Source of the DNA: Pararhodospirillum photometricum DSM 122
Lineage (GTDB): Bacteria; Pseudomonadota; Alphaproteobacteria; Rhodospirillales; Rhodospirillaceae
Direction: 5' to 3'
NCBI RefSeq assembly: GCF_000284415.1
Contig: NC_017059.1
Location: 1,415,798-1,457,473 of the forward strand
DNA: 41,676 nt
Notes under the pieces: model-generated
Told to the model about the DNA's origin: nothing
The model's input: the letters and a program-made list of their open reading frames with translations, nothing else
Databases searched by the model: none
Made by a program: the position numbers and the translations under genes
Shown: in pieces, positions 1 through 8,672 of the stretch
How the letters are laid out: each line of letters begins with the position of its first letter
Numbering within the stretch: the first letter of the stretch is position 1

Positions 1-821
1 TGGTGGCCAAGGGCGACGGCGAGGGACAAGCCACGGGCCTGGAAGACGGCGTCAAGGTCCTGGGCCTCGCCCCCGATGGCGAGGAAGTCACCCTGCGCAA
101 AGGCCCCTACGGCCCCTATGTGCAAAAAGGCGAAGCGGCCAAGGCGGAAAAGGGCAAGAAGGCTGTCAAGCCGCCGCGCGTCTCCATTCCCAACACCATG
201 GAACCGGCCGGCATCGACCTCGACATTGCCCTCAAACTGCTCGCCTTGCCGCGCGACATCGGCGAGCACCCGGAAACCCACGCCATGATCACGGCGGGCA
301 TCGGGCGCTTCGGCCCCTACCTCAAGCACGGCGACATTTACAAGTCGGTGCCCAAGGACGAGGATATCTTGTCGATCGGCCTCAACCGGGCCGTGGTCTT
401 GCTGGCCGAAAGCGCTCGCGGCGGCCGGGCGCGCCAGCCGGCCAAGAGCCTGGGCGATCACCCGGAAGACGCCAAGCCGGTGACGATCCACGATGGCCGG
501 TTCGGCCCCTACGTCCAGCACGGCGCCACCCGCGCCACTTTGCCCAAGGGCGAGGACCCGGCCGGCCTGACCCTGGAGCGGGCGCTTGAGGTGCTGAAAG
601 CCCGCCTGGCCAAGGATGCCGGCGCGCCCGCAGAAAAGAAAACCGAGAAGAAGAAAGCCGCGCCGCGCAAGACCCCCACGACCCGCAAGGCCAAGGCGCC
701 GGCGGCGGAAGACGAAAGCACCGCCAGCCCCGAAGCCGCGTCGGCGCCCGCCAAGAAAACCCGGCGCAAGAAGGCCGCCGAGGAAGAGCCGCCGTTTGAA
801 GGCCAGGGGGCCCCGCCATGA
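1..821 (+). CDS. topA: DNA topoisomerase I, C-terminal part (5' end outside window)
   Basis: This is the C-terminal end of type IA DNA topoisomerase I, which relaxes negative supercoils. The catalytic toprim and tyrosine domains lie upstream of the window. What is visible is a series of C-terminal topoisomerase repeats, each with a GPYV or GPYL signature (KGPYGPYVQKG, GRFGPYLKHG and GRFGPYVQHG, at about residues 33, 102 and 166 of the visible part). A low-complexity tail rich in Lys, Ala and Pro, typical of the DNA-binding end of alphaproteobacterial TopA, follows from about residue 205. The frame is open from the first base, so no start codon should be sought here. The stop codon overlaps the start of the next gene in an ATGA. 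Confidence 0.93.
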   Translation, partial: VAKGDGEGQATGLEDGVKVLGLAPDGEEVTLRKGPYGPYVQKGEAAKAEKGKKAVKPPRVSIPNTMEPAGIDLDIALKLLALPRDIGEHPETHAMITAGIGRFGPYLKHGDIYKSVPKDEDILSIGLNRAVVLLAESARGGRARQPAKSLGDHPEDAKPVTIHDGRFGPYVQHGATRATLPKGEDPAGLTLERALEVLKARLAKDAGAPAEKKTEKKKAAPRKTPTTRKAKAPAAEDESTASPEAASAPAKKTRRKKAAEEEPPFEGQGAPP

Positions 822-1972
822 CCCTCCCGTTGCGCATCGACCTCGCCGACCTGGAAGCCCTGGATCGCGCGACGGTTCGCGAGGTGGCGCCAGCGGTCAA
901 GATCTTGCTGGCCCCCCTGGCCTTCGGCGTGCGTTGTTTTGATCAAAACCGGGTGATTGAACGTCCCTACCCCGGTGCGTGGCGCGAGGACGCCTACACG
1001 GCTCCGGCGATCCGTGTGGCCCGGGTGCGTGATGCGGTGGTCCAGTCGTGTTGCGGGGTCATGCTGGTCGGCCTCCCCAACCCGGAGGGGCCGGGCGACT
1101 GCCTGCATATGGTCAACGAAACGCTGCACAACGTGGTGTTTGAAGAACACCTTTTGGTCGTTGATCCTGAAACCGGAAAACTCATCGAACTGCAAAGCGC
1201 CGGCATCAACCGAGTCGCCGGTCGGGCGGTGCATTTGCTGGGAGGCGGTGAAACGAATTACTACCACTGGCAGGTGGATGTCCTGGCCAAACTGCCGCAG
1301 CTCCTGCCCGACCACCGCGACGACCTGTTTTTGCTGCCGCCGATCACCCTTCCCTTCCAGCAAGAAACCCTGGCGCTGGCGGCCGGCGCCCGCCCGCTAC
1401 GCTTTCACGAAATCGATCGAGGCCGCACCGTTGTTGTGGACGACTTGGTTTTCGTCCCCAACCTGAACGACTTTGGTTGGAATTTGCGCCACGAGAACCT
1501 TGATCTTTATCCCGGCCTGCGGCCCCGAGGCCCGGGAGAGCGCAAGCTCTATCTCGCCCGGGGCCCCTCGGCCAAGCGCCCCTTGGTCAACGAACCAGAG
1601 ATCATCGCCCGCTTGGCGGCGGCGGGCTTCGACATCATCCCCCTGGAAGGCGTGTCGGTGCACGAGCAAGCCCGCTTGATGGCCGAGGCCCGCGTCATCG
1701 TGGCGCCCCACGGCGCGGGGCTGACCAACTTGGTGTTTTGCGGCCCCGGCACGACCGTGTGCGAACTGCACATGGACAGCTACCTGAACTGGGTCTTCCG
1801 GCGCATGGCAAATCTTCTGGGGCTGCGCTATGGCTGCGTGGTGGGGGAGACCCTGGGCGCCTGGGATCCGCTGGCGCCGCATGACAAGCCCTGGCGCCTG
1901 CCCCTCGAGGACTTGGAGGCCGCCTTGAGCGAGGCGGGGGCCCTCTCCCCTCCCTCCTGGACTGTTGCCTGA
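818..1972 (+). CDS. Glycosyltransferase family 61 (DUF563-type) protein
   Basis: The predicted 384-residue protein belongs to the family 61 glycosyltransferases (DUF563, capsular polysaccharide type), which move a sugar from a nucleotide donor to a glycan or protein. Family signatures are GGGETNYYHWQVD near residue 145, where family members carry a NYYHW/NYFHW motif, and APHGAGLTNLVF near residue 297, the nucleotide-sugar binding segment, followed by CEL. No signal peptide or membrane segment is evident, so it is probably cytoplasmic. The ATG overlaps the topA stop by four bases, so translation is probably coupled to topA although the functions are unrelated. The acceptor cannot be read from sequence. 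Confidence 0.85.
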   Translation: MTLPLRIDLADLEALDRATVREVAPAVKILLAPLAFGVRCFDQNRVIERPYPGAWREDAYTAPAIRVARVRDAVVQSCCGVMLVGLPNPEGPGDCLHMVNETLHNVVFEEHLLVVDPETGKLIELQSAGINRVAGRAVHLLGGGETNYYHWQVDVLAKLPQLLPDHRDDLFLLPPITLPFQQETLALAAGARPLRFHEIDRGRTVVVDDLVFVPNLNDFGWNLRHENLDLYPGLRPRGPGERKLYLARGPSAKRPLVNEPEIIARLAAAGFDIIPLEGVSVHEQARLMAEARVIVAPHGAGLTNLVFCGPGTTVCELHMDSYLNWVFRRMANLLGLRYGCVVGETLGAWDPLAPHDKPWRLPLEDLEAALSEAGALSPPSWTVA

Positions 1973-2186
1973 TGGGGTGGCGCGGGGCGGCAGTCCGATG
2001 ATCCCAAGCAAAACCGGATCCTCCTCACGGTCCCCCGGCGTTTTGCCGACAGCGCCGAAAAAAATCACCCCTGGATAAAAAAGGCCTTGCCCCCTCCCAG
2101 AAATCCGATTAGTTTCCGCCACCTGCCGAGCACCCCTCCCAAGGGGAGTGACGCGGTCCCTGGAGCAATCCGATGGGGCCTCCGGC

Positions 2187-2277
2187 GGAGGGATGGCCGA
2201 GCGGTCGAAGGCGCACGCCTGGAAAGTGTGTATACGCCAAAAGCGTATCGTGGGTTCGAATCCCACTCCCTCCGCCA
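2187..2277 (+). tRNA. tRNA-Ser (anticodon GGA)
   Basis: The 91-base sequence folds as a class II tRNA. The acceptor stem is GGAGGGA/TCCCTCC, with discriminator G and an encoded CCA. The anticodon stem CACGC/GTGTG encloses the loop CTGGAAA with anticodon GGA, which reads UCC and UCU. A long variable arm (TACGC/GCGTA) is diagnostic of serine tRNA, and the T arm carries TTCGAATC. It stands alone, with no neighbouring RNA gene. Confidence 0.97.
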
Positions 2278-2301
2278 ATTTTAGTTAAAAATGACATCTT
2301 C

Positions 2302-2325
2302 AAACCCGGCTTCTGCCGGGTTTTT
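2302..2325 (+). terminator. Rho-independent terminator after tRNA-Ser
   Basis: A 9-bp GC-rich stem (AAACCCGGC / GCCGGGTTT) with a TTCT loop runs directly into a T tract, 25 bases after the tRNA. It fits an intrinsic terminator for the tRNA transcript. On the opposite strand the T tract is short, so it is a weaker candidate end for the LysR gene. Confidence 0.85.
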
Positions 2326-2431
2326 GCTTCGGCTCAGAAGATCAGAAGGATCGCGGGGGAAGCTGTTCCCCGTCGCCTCCCAAAAGACGGCGCACCTCCC
2401 CAGCCTTTCCTTATCGTCTCCCCCCTTGCCC

Positions 2432-3298
2432 TCACCCCCCCGCGCCAAACTCACCACGCCGGGCGGTGATCGCGTCAGTGATGACCTCGGCCACGGCGGC
2501 AACGCGGCGGGAGCCGGCGAGGTCGGCGTGGGAGACCATGAAAACGGGACGCTCCATGGCGCCGCCGTCCGGCAACCGTGCGGCGATCAGGGTCAAGCCG
2601 GCCGGCCGGGCCAGAAAGTGCGGCAGCACGGCCACGCCCAGACCCTGGCCGACCGCCTTGATCTGAGCCTCCAGCGTGTTGACGGCAAAGCGCGGCGTGT
2701 CCGGCCCGGCGAAGGCCCGGGACCAGGCGAGAACGGTGCCGAGGCTGAGGTGCTCGGGCCAGGAAACCTGCCGCCGCGGCCGCGCGCCGTCCGGCGGGCC
2801 ATAGAGGCCAAACCCCATCACCACCAGTTGGCGCACCCGCAGATGCCCATGATCGGGCCGCAGCATGCGCAGTGCCAGATCGGCATCGTGGCGGTGCAGG
2901 TTGACGGCCTGCGTGCTGAACAGGATCTCGACATCCAGGCCGGGATGCGCCGCCAGCAGGGGGGCGAGGGCCGGGATCAGGAGGGGGGTGATCAGGCTCT
3001 CGATGCTGGCGATCCGCACATGGCCCCGGATCTGGTCCTGCTCACCCGCCTCCTGGCGCAGCCCGGCCAGCGCCTCCTCGGCGGCTTCGGCACGCGGCAA
3101 GAGAGCGAGGCCCTGGTCGGTCAGGCTGTAGCCGCTTTGATGACGCAAGAACAGGGGCACGCCGAGCGCCGCCTCGAACCGCTCAATGCGCCGCGACACG
3201 GTGGCAACGCCAGCCCCCAACCGCCGCGCCGCGCCGGTCAGGCTGCCTTCGCGGGCAAGCGCCAGAAACACGCGCAGGTCGTCCCAGTTGGGGGGCAT
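2432..3298 (-). CDS. LysR-family transcriptional regulator
   Basis: This 288-residue protein is a LysR-type regulator. The N-terminal winged helix-turn-helix is clear (MPPNWDDLRVFLALAREGS, then TGAARRLGAGVATVSRRIE at about residues 20-38), and a periplasmic-binding-protein-like effector domain follows from about residue 90. The start at 3298 is chosen because it gives the standard LysR N-terminus. The frame stays open far upstream, but that stretch is antisense to the transporter gene. The gene is divergent from the EamA transporter with about 100 bases between them. In this layout the regulator commonly controls the exporter and itself in response to the exported compound, which is not known here. 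Confidence 0.9.
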   Translation of the reverse strand: MPPNWDDLRVFLALAREGSLTGAARRLGAGVATVSRRIERFEAALGVPLFLRHQSGYSLTDQGLALLPRAEAAEEALAGLRQEAGEQDQIRGHVRIASIESLITPLLIPALAPLLAAHPGLDVEILFSTQAVNLHRHDADLALRMLRPDHGHLRVRQLVVMGFGLYGPPDGARPRRQVSWPEHLSLGTVLAWSRAFAGPDTPRFAVNTLEAQIKAVGQGLGVAVLPHFLARPAGLTLIAARLPDGGAMERPVFMVSHADLAGSRRVAAVAEVITDAITARRGEFGAGG

Positions 3299-3400
3299 GG
3301 CTTTCCATAATCCGAAAACGGGTTTCCCTATTCTTCCATATCCGGGGCAACCTCGAAAGGGGATCATCGGGGCCATTCCCCTCCTCTTGAGGCTGATCCC

Positions 3401-4336
3401 ATGACCGACTCCTCCCTTGCCTCCCGAGCCCTGCCCCTGTCCTTGCCCTTGGACACCCGGGCGTTTCTTCTGAGCGCCCTGGCCGCCGTGTTCTGGGGCA
3501 CCAACTTCGAGGCCACCCGTATCGTCCTCACGGAGATGGCGCCGTGGACGGCGGCCGCCCTGCGCTTTGTCCTGGCGGCGGCGGCGGCCGTGCTGTGGCT
3601 GGCCGCGACGCGAGGCCTTGATTTCAGCGTCTTGCGACGCAACGCGGTGGCCTTCGCCCTGCTGGGGCTGATTGGCGTCACCGGGTTCAACGCGGCGCTG
3701 TTCTTGGGGATGGCGACCTCCAGCCCGGTCACCGCCGCCCTCATCATGGGCACCAGCCCGTTGACGACCACCGTTTTGGAGTCCTTGTTTCACCGCCGCC
3801 GCCCGACGGCCCTGACGCTGGTGGGCCTTGGCGTGAGCCTGATGGGTGTGGCCCTGACGGTCGGGGCGTTTTCGGGGGCGCGCCTTGCGCCGGGGGATTG
3901 GCTGATCGCCGGCGGCAGCGTCGCGTGGGCGCTCTATTCGGTGGGCTGCCGGCGCTGGGTCACGCAAGCGACGGCCCTTGAAACCACGGTGTGGACCATG
4001 GTGTTTGGCGCCGCCGCACTGGCCGCCATCGCCTTTACGATGGAGACCCCGCTGCGGCTGCTGAGTGACGCGTCGCCGGTGTTCTGGCTGGCGAGCGGGC
4101 ACATGGCGCTGATCGGCTCGGTCCTGGCCTTTGTTTTCTGGCAGGTTGGGATTGCGCAACGCGGCGCGGCGGCGACCTCGGTGTTGTTCAACCTTGTGCC
4201 GGTCTCGGCGCTGGTCGTGGCGGCGGCGGTGGGGCGGATGCCCGACTGGTCGCAGGGTCTGGGAGTGTTGGTGGCGATCGCCGGGGTGGGGCTGGCCAGC
4301 CGGGCCCAGCGCCAGAAGCCTGTGGCCTCGCGCTAA
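3401..4336 (+). CDS. EamA/DMT-family permease
   Basis: The 311-residue inner-membrane protein is made of about ten hydrophobic segments in two similar halves, the pattern of EamA (drug/metabolite transporter) carriers. Typical sequences are AAVFWGTNFEATRI in the first helix and GSVLAFVFWQVGIAQRG in the second half. Members export amino acids, metabolites or toxic compounds. The substrate cannot be assigned. The divergent LysR gene is the likely local regulator. A palindromic repeat followed by a T-rich stretch ends the gene. Confidence 0.9.
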   Translation: MTDSSLASRALPLSLPLDTRAFLLSALAAVFWGTNFEATRIVLTEMAPWTAAALRFVLAAAAAVLWLAATRGLDFSVLRRNAVAFALLGLIGVTGFNAALFLGMATSSPVTAALIMGTSPLTTTVLESLFHRRRPTALTLVGLGVSLMGVALTVGAFSGARLAPGDWLIAGGSVAWALYSVGCRRWVTQATALETTVWTMVFGAAALAAIAFTMETPLRLLSDASPVFWLASGHMALIGSVLAFVFWQVGIAQRGAAATSVLFNLVPVSALVVAAAVGRMPDWSQGLGVLVAIAGVGLASRAQRQKPVASR

Positions 4337-4342
4337 AGAGAG

Positions 4343-4372
4343 AAGGCTGGGGAGGCGGGCCTCCCCAGACCC
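4343..4372. repeat. REP-like palindrome, copy 1 (probable terminator)
   Basis: A perfect 10-bp inverted repeat, CTGGGGAGGC at 4347-4356 and GCCTCCCCAG at 4359-4368, is separated by two bases. It is flanked by AAGG on the left and ACCC on the right and followed by ATTTTATTT. It lies seven bases after the EamA stop and about a dozen before the end of the convergent kinase gene, so it may terminate both. It belongs to a family with seven or more copies in this window. Confidence 0.8.
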
Positions 4373-4383
4373 ATTTTATTTGG

Positions 4384-5697
4384 TCAGGACACCTCCTGGG
4401 AAGGCGGGGCTTCTGGGGCCTGGATCAAGGCGCGCACGTCGGCGTAGGCCGTTTCGACGGCGGCCAGGAGGGGGGCAAGATCCTCGAAGGAAGCCTCGGT
4501 GATGGACTGCTCTTCCAAGAGGTCGAGGCGCGCCGCCAGCACCAGGGCGCAGGCATTGCGGGCGGCGCCTTTGGCGGCGTGGGCGGCTTGGCGCAGGGCC
4601 GGCCGGTCGTGGGCGGCAAGCGCGGCATGCAGGGGGGGCAGGGCCTGATCGAAGGTCTCGACAAAAAAGCCCATGAACTCCCGAACGGTTTCTGGGTCAT
4701 CGGTCCCGATGATGTCGGCAAATTTTCGCAAATCCAGGACCCGCTCCACCGGGCGTTCCTGGGAAACGACCGCCGACACGGAGACGGGGGAGGAGACCGT
4801 CGAGGGCAGCCACTCGTCGAGAATGGCGCCCAGGGTTTCAAGGGCGACCGGCTTGGTCAGAAAATCGTCCATGCCCGCATCCCGGCAGCGTTGCATTTCC
4901 GATTCCACGGCATTGGCCGTCAGAGCAATGACGGGAAGGCGAGGGCCTCCCTTGCTTTCTTGCTGACGGATGCGTCGGGTCAGGTCGTAGCCGTCGAGCC
5001 GGGGCATGAGACAGTCGGTGAGGAGCAGGCCGTAGGCTTTTTGCCTGAGCATGTCCCAGGCCACCTCACCGTCACTGGCCATGTCAAACGGGTGCCCCAG
5101 TTCGCCCAGTTGGCGAGAGATGACCCGTCGATTGATGGCGTTGTCCTCGGCCACCAAGATGAGCCGGCCCTGGGCCAGGGCTTGGTCGGGGGTCAGGGAG
5201 ACGGGCGCCGAGACCGGGGCGTCGCTTTCCTCGTGGAGCGTGGCGCGACCGGTGGCGGTGAGAAGGGCTTTCAGCAAGGCGGTCGCCCGCGGCGGTTTCA
5301 AGAGCGGGGGCGACAGGGCGAGCGCGTCGCAGCGGGATCGGGCCTGATCGAGGGGGCCGCGGGTCAGGGGCACGATGCGCTCGGGCCCCAACCGCTCGAT
5401 CAGGGAGCGCAAGGCCACCGCGGGGGTATCCTCCAGATCGACTAGGGCGACCTGGAAGGGCTTGGCCTTGTCGAGCAAACGAGCGAGGGCCTCGGGGGCG
5501 CCGGTTTCAACCCCGGCCCCCAGGCGACGCCCTTGCGCGGCAAGGGTGGCCCGGGTTTCGGGCAAGTCATCCACCACCAGAAGGCGCACCCCCTCCAGGG
5601 GTTTGGCCGGCGGGGCCGGGGAGGGATCGGGCGCGGCCACCAGCGGCACCTCGACCCAAAAAGGTGCTGCCCTGTCCGGGAGTGCTGCTGACCCCAA
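4384..5697 (-). CDS. Hybrid histidine kinase, 3' piece: REC-REC-HPt (out of frame with its 5' part)
   Basis: This is the C-terminal half of the hybrid kinase whose first half is encoded at 5567-7075. True homology starts at FWVEVPL, near 5660. The piece holds a weak first receiver domain (LLVVDD, then ALVDLEDT without the usual MPxMDG). A canonical second receiver follows ([33 protein letters not shown]). It ends in a histidine phosphotransfer domain with the phospho-site [11 protein letters not shown]. If one A is removed from the A5 run at 5658-5662, both pieces join into a single 896-residue protein. The annotated ATG of this piece is therefore probably not used. The phosphorelay would run from kinase to second receiver to HPt. 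Confidence 0.85.
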   Translation of the reverse strand: MGSAALPDRAAPFWVEVPLVAAPDPSPAPPAKPLEGVRLLVVDDLPETRATLAAQGRRLGAGVETGAPEALARLLDKAKPFQVALVDLEDTPAVALRSLIERLGPERIVPLTRGPLDQARSRCDALALSPPLLKPPRATALLKALLTATGRATLHEESDAPVSAPVSLTPDQALAQGRLILVAEDNAINRRVISRQLGELGHPFDMASDGEVAWDMLRQKAYGLLLTDCLMPRLDGYDLTRRIRQQESKGGPRLPVIALTANAVESEMQRCRDAGMDDFLTKPVALETLGAILDEWLPSTVSSPVSVSAVVSQERPVERVLDLRKFADIIGTDDPETVREFMGFFVETFDQALPPLHAALAAHDRPALRQAAHAAKGAARNACALVLAARLDLLEEQSITEASFEDLAPLLAAVETAYADVRALIQAPEAPPSQEVS

Positions 5698-7075
5698 GGG
5701 TGCCGTGCATCATCTCGACCAGACGGCGGCAAATCGACAGCCCAAGGCCGGTACCGCCGAAGCGCCGGGTGGTGGAGCCATCGGCCTGGGAGAACGGCTG
5801 GAACAGGCTTTGTTGCTGGGCCTCGCTGAGGCCGATGCCGGTATCGGTCACGGAAAAGCGCAGGCGACCGGTTTGATCCGGTTCCTCGATCCCCTCGACC
5901 CGCAGAAGAACGCGGCCGCGATCGGTGAACTTGATGGCATTGCCCAGAAGATTGAGCAAAATCTGGCGCAGCCGCACCGGGTCGCCGAAAAAGCCCGAGG
6001 GCAGGAGATCTTGAACCCACCAAGCAATTTCAAGGTCCTTTTGCTGGGCCCGGGGCACGACGACATGAACCACCACCTCGACCCACGCGCGCAGGCTGAT
6101 GGGCAGCCATTCCAGGGTCAGTTTCCCGGCCTCGATTTTGGAAAAGTCGAGGATATCATCAATGATGGTCAACAAGGCCGAGGCCGATTGGCTGACAATC
6201 TCGACCATTTCCCCCTGCTCGTCGGACAGGGGGGTGCGGCCCAGAAGATCCAGCATGCCGAGCACCCCATTCATGGGCGTGCGGATCTCATGACTCATGG
6301 TCGCCAGGAAGGAGGACTTGGCCTGGGTCGCCTGCTCGGCGGTTTCCTTGGCACGCTGGAGGGCTTCCTCGGCCCGTTTGCGCTCGGTGATGTCGGTGAC
6401 GCCCACCAGGACCGATCGCTCGTCCCGGACAATGACCATCTGGCCGGAAATCAGGGCAAAGAAGCTTTCGCCGTAGTCGGTGGCCAACTCGGCCTCGAAG
6501 GCATCGACAAAGCCGCCCTCGCACAATTGGGCGAGGAAGTCCTCGGCGGCCCGGGGGCCAAGGAAACGATGCAAGGTCAGGCTTTCCGGGGCATCGGTGG
6601 ACGCCTGCCCCCCCAGCGACAGCAGTTCAGAGGCTCTGCGGTTGATCCTGGTGACAACGGCGTCCTTAAGCCGGACCAGGAGCATGGCCAGCGGCCCGGC
6701 CTCGAAGAACCGGCGCAGGCTCTCTTCGGCCAGCTTGCGCTCGGTGATGTCGGTCATGCCGACCAGGATGGAGCGGGTGTCGTCGAGAGCGACGATCTGG
6801 CCCGACAGGCTGCACGGGAAGGCCTCGCCGTAGGCGGTCATGGGCAGGGCCTCGTAGTCGTCGAGGAAGCCGCCGTGCTTTTGCAATGAGGCCAGGAACT
6901 CCTGAAAGACCCGCGGACCAATGATGGCGCCCAGGGTATCCTCGGGCTTCAACTCGATCATGAACAGTTCAACGGCCCGCCGATTGGCCCGGCGGATCTC
7001 TCCCCCCGGGAACTGGCACAAGACCATGGGCAGCGGGGCGGCGTCGAACAACAATGAGGAGGCATCGTTGGTCAC
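5567..7075 (-). CDS. Hybrid histidine kinase, 5' piece: PAS-PAS-HisKA-HATPase
   Basis: This is the sensor and catalytic half of a hybrid kinase. It has two tandem PAS-like domains of the same type (about residues 5-115 and 120-235), each closing with [10 protein letters not shown] or [10 protein letters not shown]. The dimerisation domain has the phospho-acceptor motif [11 protein letters not shown] (His262), and the ATPase domain has N box [11 protein letters not shown] and glycine boxes DTGIGL and GGTGLGLSI. There are no membrane helices, so it senses a cytoplasmic signal. The start is a GTG inside GTGA, overlapping the response-regulator stop. After GQGSTF the reading frame leaves the family sequence because of an extra A in the A5 run at 5658-5662 and ends in an unrelated tail at 5567. 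Confidence 0.88.
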   Translation of the reverse strand: MTNDASSLLFDAAPLPMVLCQFPGGEIRRANRRAVELFMIELKPEDTLGAIIGPRVFQEFLASLQKHGGFLDDYEALPMTAYGEAFPCSLSGQIVALDDTRSILVGMTDITERKLAEESLRRFFEAGPLAMLLVRLKDAVVTRINRRASELLSLGGQASTDAPESLTLHRFLGPRAAEDFLAQLCEGGFVDAFEAELATDYGESFFALISGQMVIVRDERSVLVGVTDITERKRAEEALQRAKETAEQATQAKSSFLATMSHEIRTPMNGVLGMLDLLGRTPLSDEQGEMVEIVSQSASALLTIIDDILDFSKIEAGKLTLEWLPISLRAWVEVVVHVVVPRAQQKDLEIAWWVQDLLPSGFFGDPVRLRQILLNLLGNAIKFTDRGRVLLRVEGIEEPDQTGRLRFSVTDTGIGLSEAQQQSLFQPFSQADGSTTRRFGGTGLGLSICRRLVEMMHGTLGVSSTPGQGSTFLGRGAAGGRARSLPGPAGQTPGGGAPSGGG

Positions 7076-7803
7076 CGCGGTTCCTTTTTGGCCGGAACGA
7101 GGATTTCCAGGCTCTGAAGGTTGAGGACGTCTTGCAACTCCTTGAGACGACGAATAAAGCGCTCGGTCAGGGCCGTGCCGCGCCGGATCAGGAGATCGCC
7201 CGAGGGACTGAGGATGTTGCGCGCCACGAGAACCCCGGGCTGCAACGCCTCCAGCGCCACGCGGCGGATCTGGTAGTCGGCCTTGTCCTCGACGGGGGCG
7301 GCGGTGCGGGGGGTGCCCAGCGGGTCGTGGCCCAGGAAGCGGCGATTGACGGCCTCAATGTCCACCGCCTCATACTCTTCCACCGGCTTCAGCTCCGGGG
7401 GTTCGGCCAACACTTTTTCCAGCCGGGCCGACAGAATCATCTTGGAGGCCGGCTTGGCGATGAAGGAATCGACATCCAGGGCAATGGCCGCCTGGACCAA
7501 CCCAAAGTCGGCGTTGCCGGTGAGCATCAAGATGCGGTGGTCGCGGGGCAGACGCGTGCGACCGGTGCGCACGGCCTTAAGCACCTGCAAGCCGTTTAGG
7601 CCCGGCATGTTGAAATCAATGATCGAGACGTCCGGGGCCTTGCCTTCTTCGTAAAGATCCAGCGCCTTCTGGCCGTTGGGGGCGTCCAGGATGGCGGAAA
7701 ACCTAAGGTCCCTCAAGATCCGCACTACGATGGACAAGCTGAAGGGCTCGTCGTCCACGACAAGGGTTTTGATGGACGCAAAATCGACGATTGCCTGATC
7801 CAT
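7072..7803 (-). CDS. Response regulator with a C-terminal HD-associated-type domain
   Basis: The 243-residue protein has an N-terminal receiver domain with an acidic pair at Asp17/18, the likely phospho-acceptor Asp63 (IIDFNMPGLNG), Thr95 (LMLTGN) and Lys117 (IAKP). The second half has no DNA-binding fold that I can recognise. Its end (EALQPGVLVARNILSPSG, then LLIRRGTALTERFI) resembles the small domain often seen beside HD-GYP/HDOD modules. The output is therefore likely protein contact rather than promoter binding. The ATG at 7803 puts the receiver domain at the start; the frame is open further upstream without family resemblance. It is the first gene of the operon with the hybrid kinase, overlapping it by GTGA, so the two are probably partners. 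Confidence 0.85.
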   Translation of the reverse strand: MDQAIVDFASIKTLVVDDEPFSLSIVVRILRDLRFSAILDAPNGQKALDLYEEGKAPDVSIIDFNMPGLNGLQVLKAVRTGRTRLPRDHRILMLTGNADFGLVQAAIALDVDSFIAKPASKMILSARLEKVLAEPPELKPVEEYEAVDIEAVNRRFLGHDPLGTPRTAAPVEDKADYQIRRVALEALQPGVLVARNILSPSGDLLIRRGTALTERFIRRLKELQDVLNLQSLEILVPAKKEPR

Positions 7804-7899
7804 GGGAGCCTCCCCACCTCTCCAAACGCAGAGGCACCGAAAGGAGGCAGGCCCGCCTCGCTCCCCGCACCACATACCCTTTAGAAGCTATTTTACCGC

Positions 7900-7924
7900 A
7901 AAAAAGGGGGAAATCAAAGCCCCC
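7900..7924 (-). terminator. Rho-independent terminator (minus strand)
   Basis: Read on the minus strand, a GGGGG / CCCCC stem with a nine-base loop is followed by six Ts. It lies 70 bases after the AraC-type regulator stop and upstream of the response-regulator operon, so it should separate the two transcripts. Confidence 0.65.
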
Positions 7925-7994
7925 GAGGCCTCCCCCAAAAGATAGGCTTCTCGCCGTATGACCACCCCCGGTTCTTGAGGGGCGGAGCGGTGGG

Positions 7995-8672
7995 TTAGCG
8001 GGGCGGGCGCAGGGCCGAGGGCGCCACGCCAAAATGGCGGCGAAAGGCGGTGGACAGGTGGCTCGGGTGATAGCCGATGGCATAAGCAGCCTCGGCGATG
8101 GTCAGGGCATCGGTCTCGATCAGGCGTCGGGCCCGTTCCAGGCGCCGCGCCTTGACAAAGGCATAGACCGGTTGGCCAAACAGCCGGGAAAACCCCCGCG
8201 ACAGGCTGCGGGCACTGAGACCCACGGCGCGGGCCAACTCAGGCACGCTGGGTGGCGCCTCCAAAGTGGCCAGCAAGATGTCGCGGGCCTCGTACAGCCG
8301 TTGGGTCCCGGCCAACCCCAGGGGCGCCGGGTCGCGGGAGGGCAGGGCGAGGCTGGCCAGCAGCTCCAGGCCTTTGGCCGACAGATAGAGCGAGCGGCCC
8401 GGGGCATCCGCCGGGCAGGTCAGCATTTGCCAAGCGACGGCCCGCTGGCTCGCCTCGCATCCCAGCCGGGGGCCGTCCGGGGTCCAGGCCGGCACCGGCA
8501 AATCGGCGACCTCGCGGCCCAGCAGGGCCTGGGCGTCGTCGGGAACGACCCGGACGAACACCGAAGCCCTCCACACAGGGGGTCTTGCGCCGCCCCGAAA
8601 GCACAATCTGAAAGAATTTAAGTGGAATATACATCCTGCGCCAGAGAATGGCGCAATTATGCCGGACTGCAT
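7995..8672 (-). CDS. AraC-family regulator, PchR-like, N-terminally truncated
   Basis: The C-terminal half is a normal AraC/XylS DNA-binding domain with two helix-turn-helix motifs (VPELARAVGLSARSLSRGF and TIAEAAYAIGYHPSHLSTAF). The middle part (AVAWQMLTCP, then RSLYLSAKGLELLA) resembles PchR-type regulators, which respond to siderophores. Such proteins are usually about 280-330 residues, whereas this frame gives 225. Its first 30 or so residues, encoded at about 8575-8672, look unlike the family. The match fades where base composition drops sharply, so the gene appears to have lost its sensor N-terminus to a rearrangement and may not be functional. Confidence 0.75.
   Translation of the reverse strand: MQSGIIAPFSGAGCIFHLNSFRLCFRGGARPPVWRASVFVRVVPDDAQALLGREVADLPVPAWTPDGPRLGCEASQRAVAWQMLTCPADAPGRSLYLSAKGLELLASLALPSRDPAPLGLAGTQRLYEARDILLATLEAPPSVPELARAVGLSARSLSRGFSRLFGQPVYAFVKARRLERARRLIETDALTIAEAAYAIGYHPSHLSTAFRRHFGVAPSALRPPR

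Noticed and set aside
1973..2186. Gap between the GT61 gene and tRNA-Ser
   Set aside because: Checked for small genes, a terminator and a promoter; nothing could be supported.
3299..4159. Open frame extending the LysR gene upstream to about twice its length
   Set aside because: The extra sequence is antisense to the EamA gene, rich in Arg, Gly and Pro, and the LysR domain starts cleanly at 3298.
5375..6889. A 504-codon plus-strand open frame opposite the hybrid kinase
   Set aside because: The kinase strand has clear catalytic motifs; the opposite frame is low complexity.
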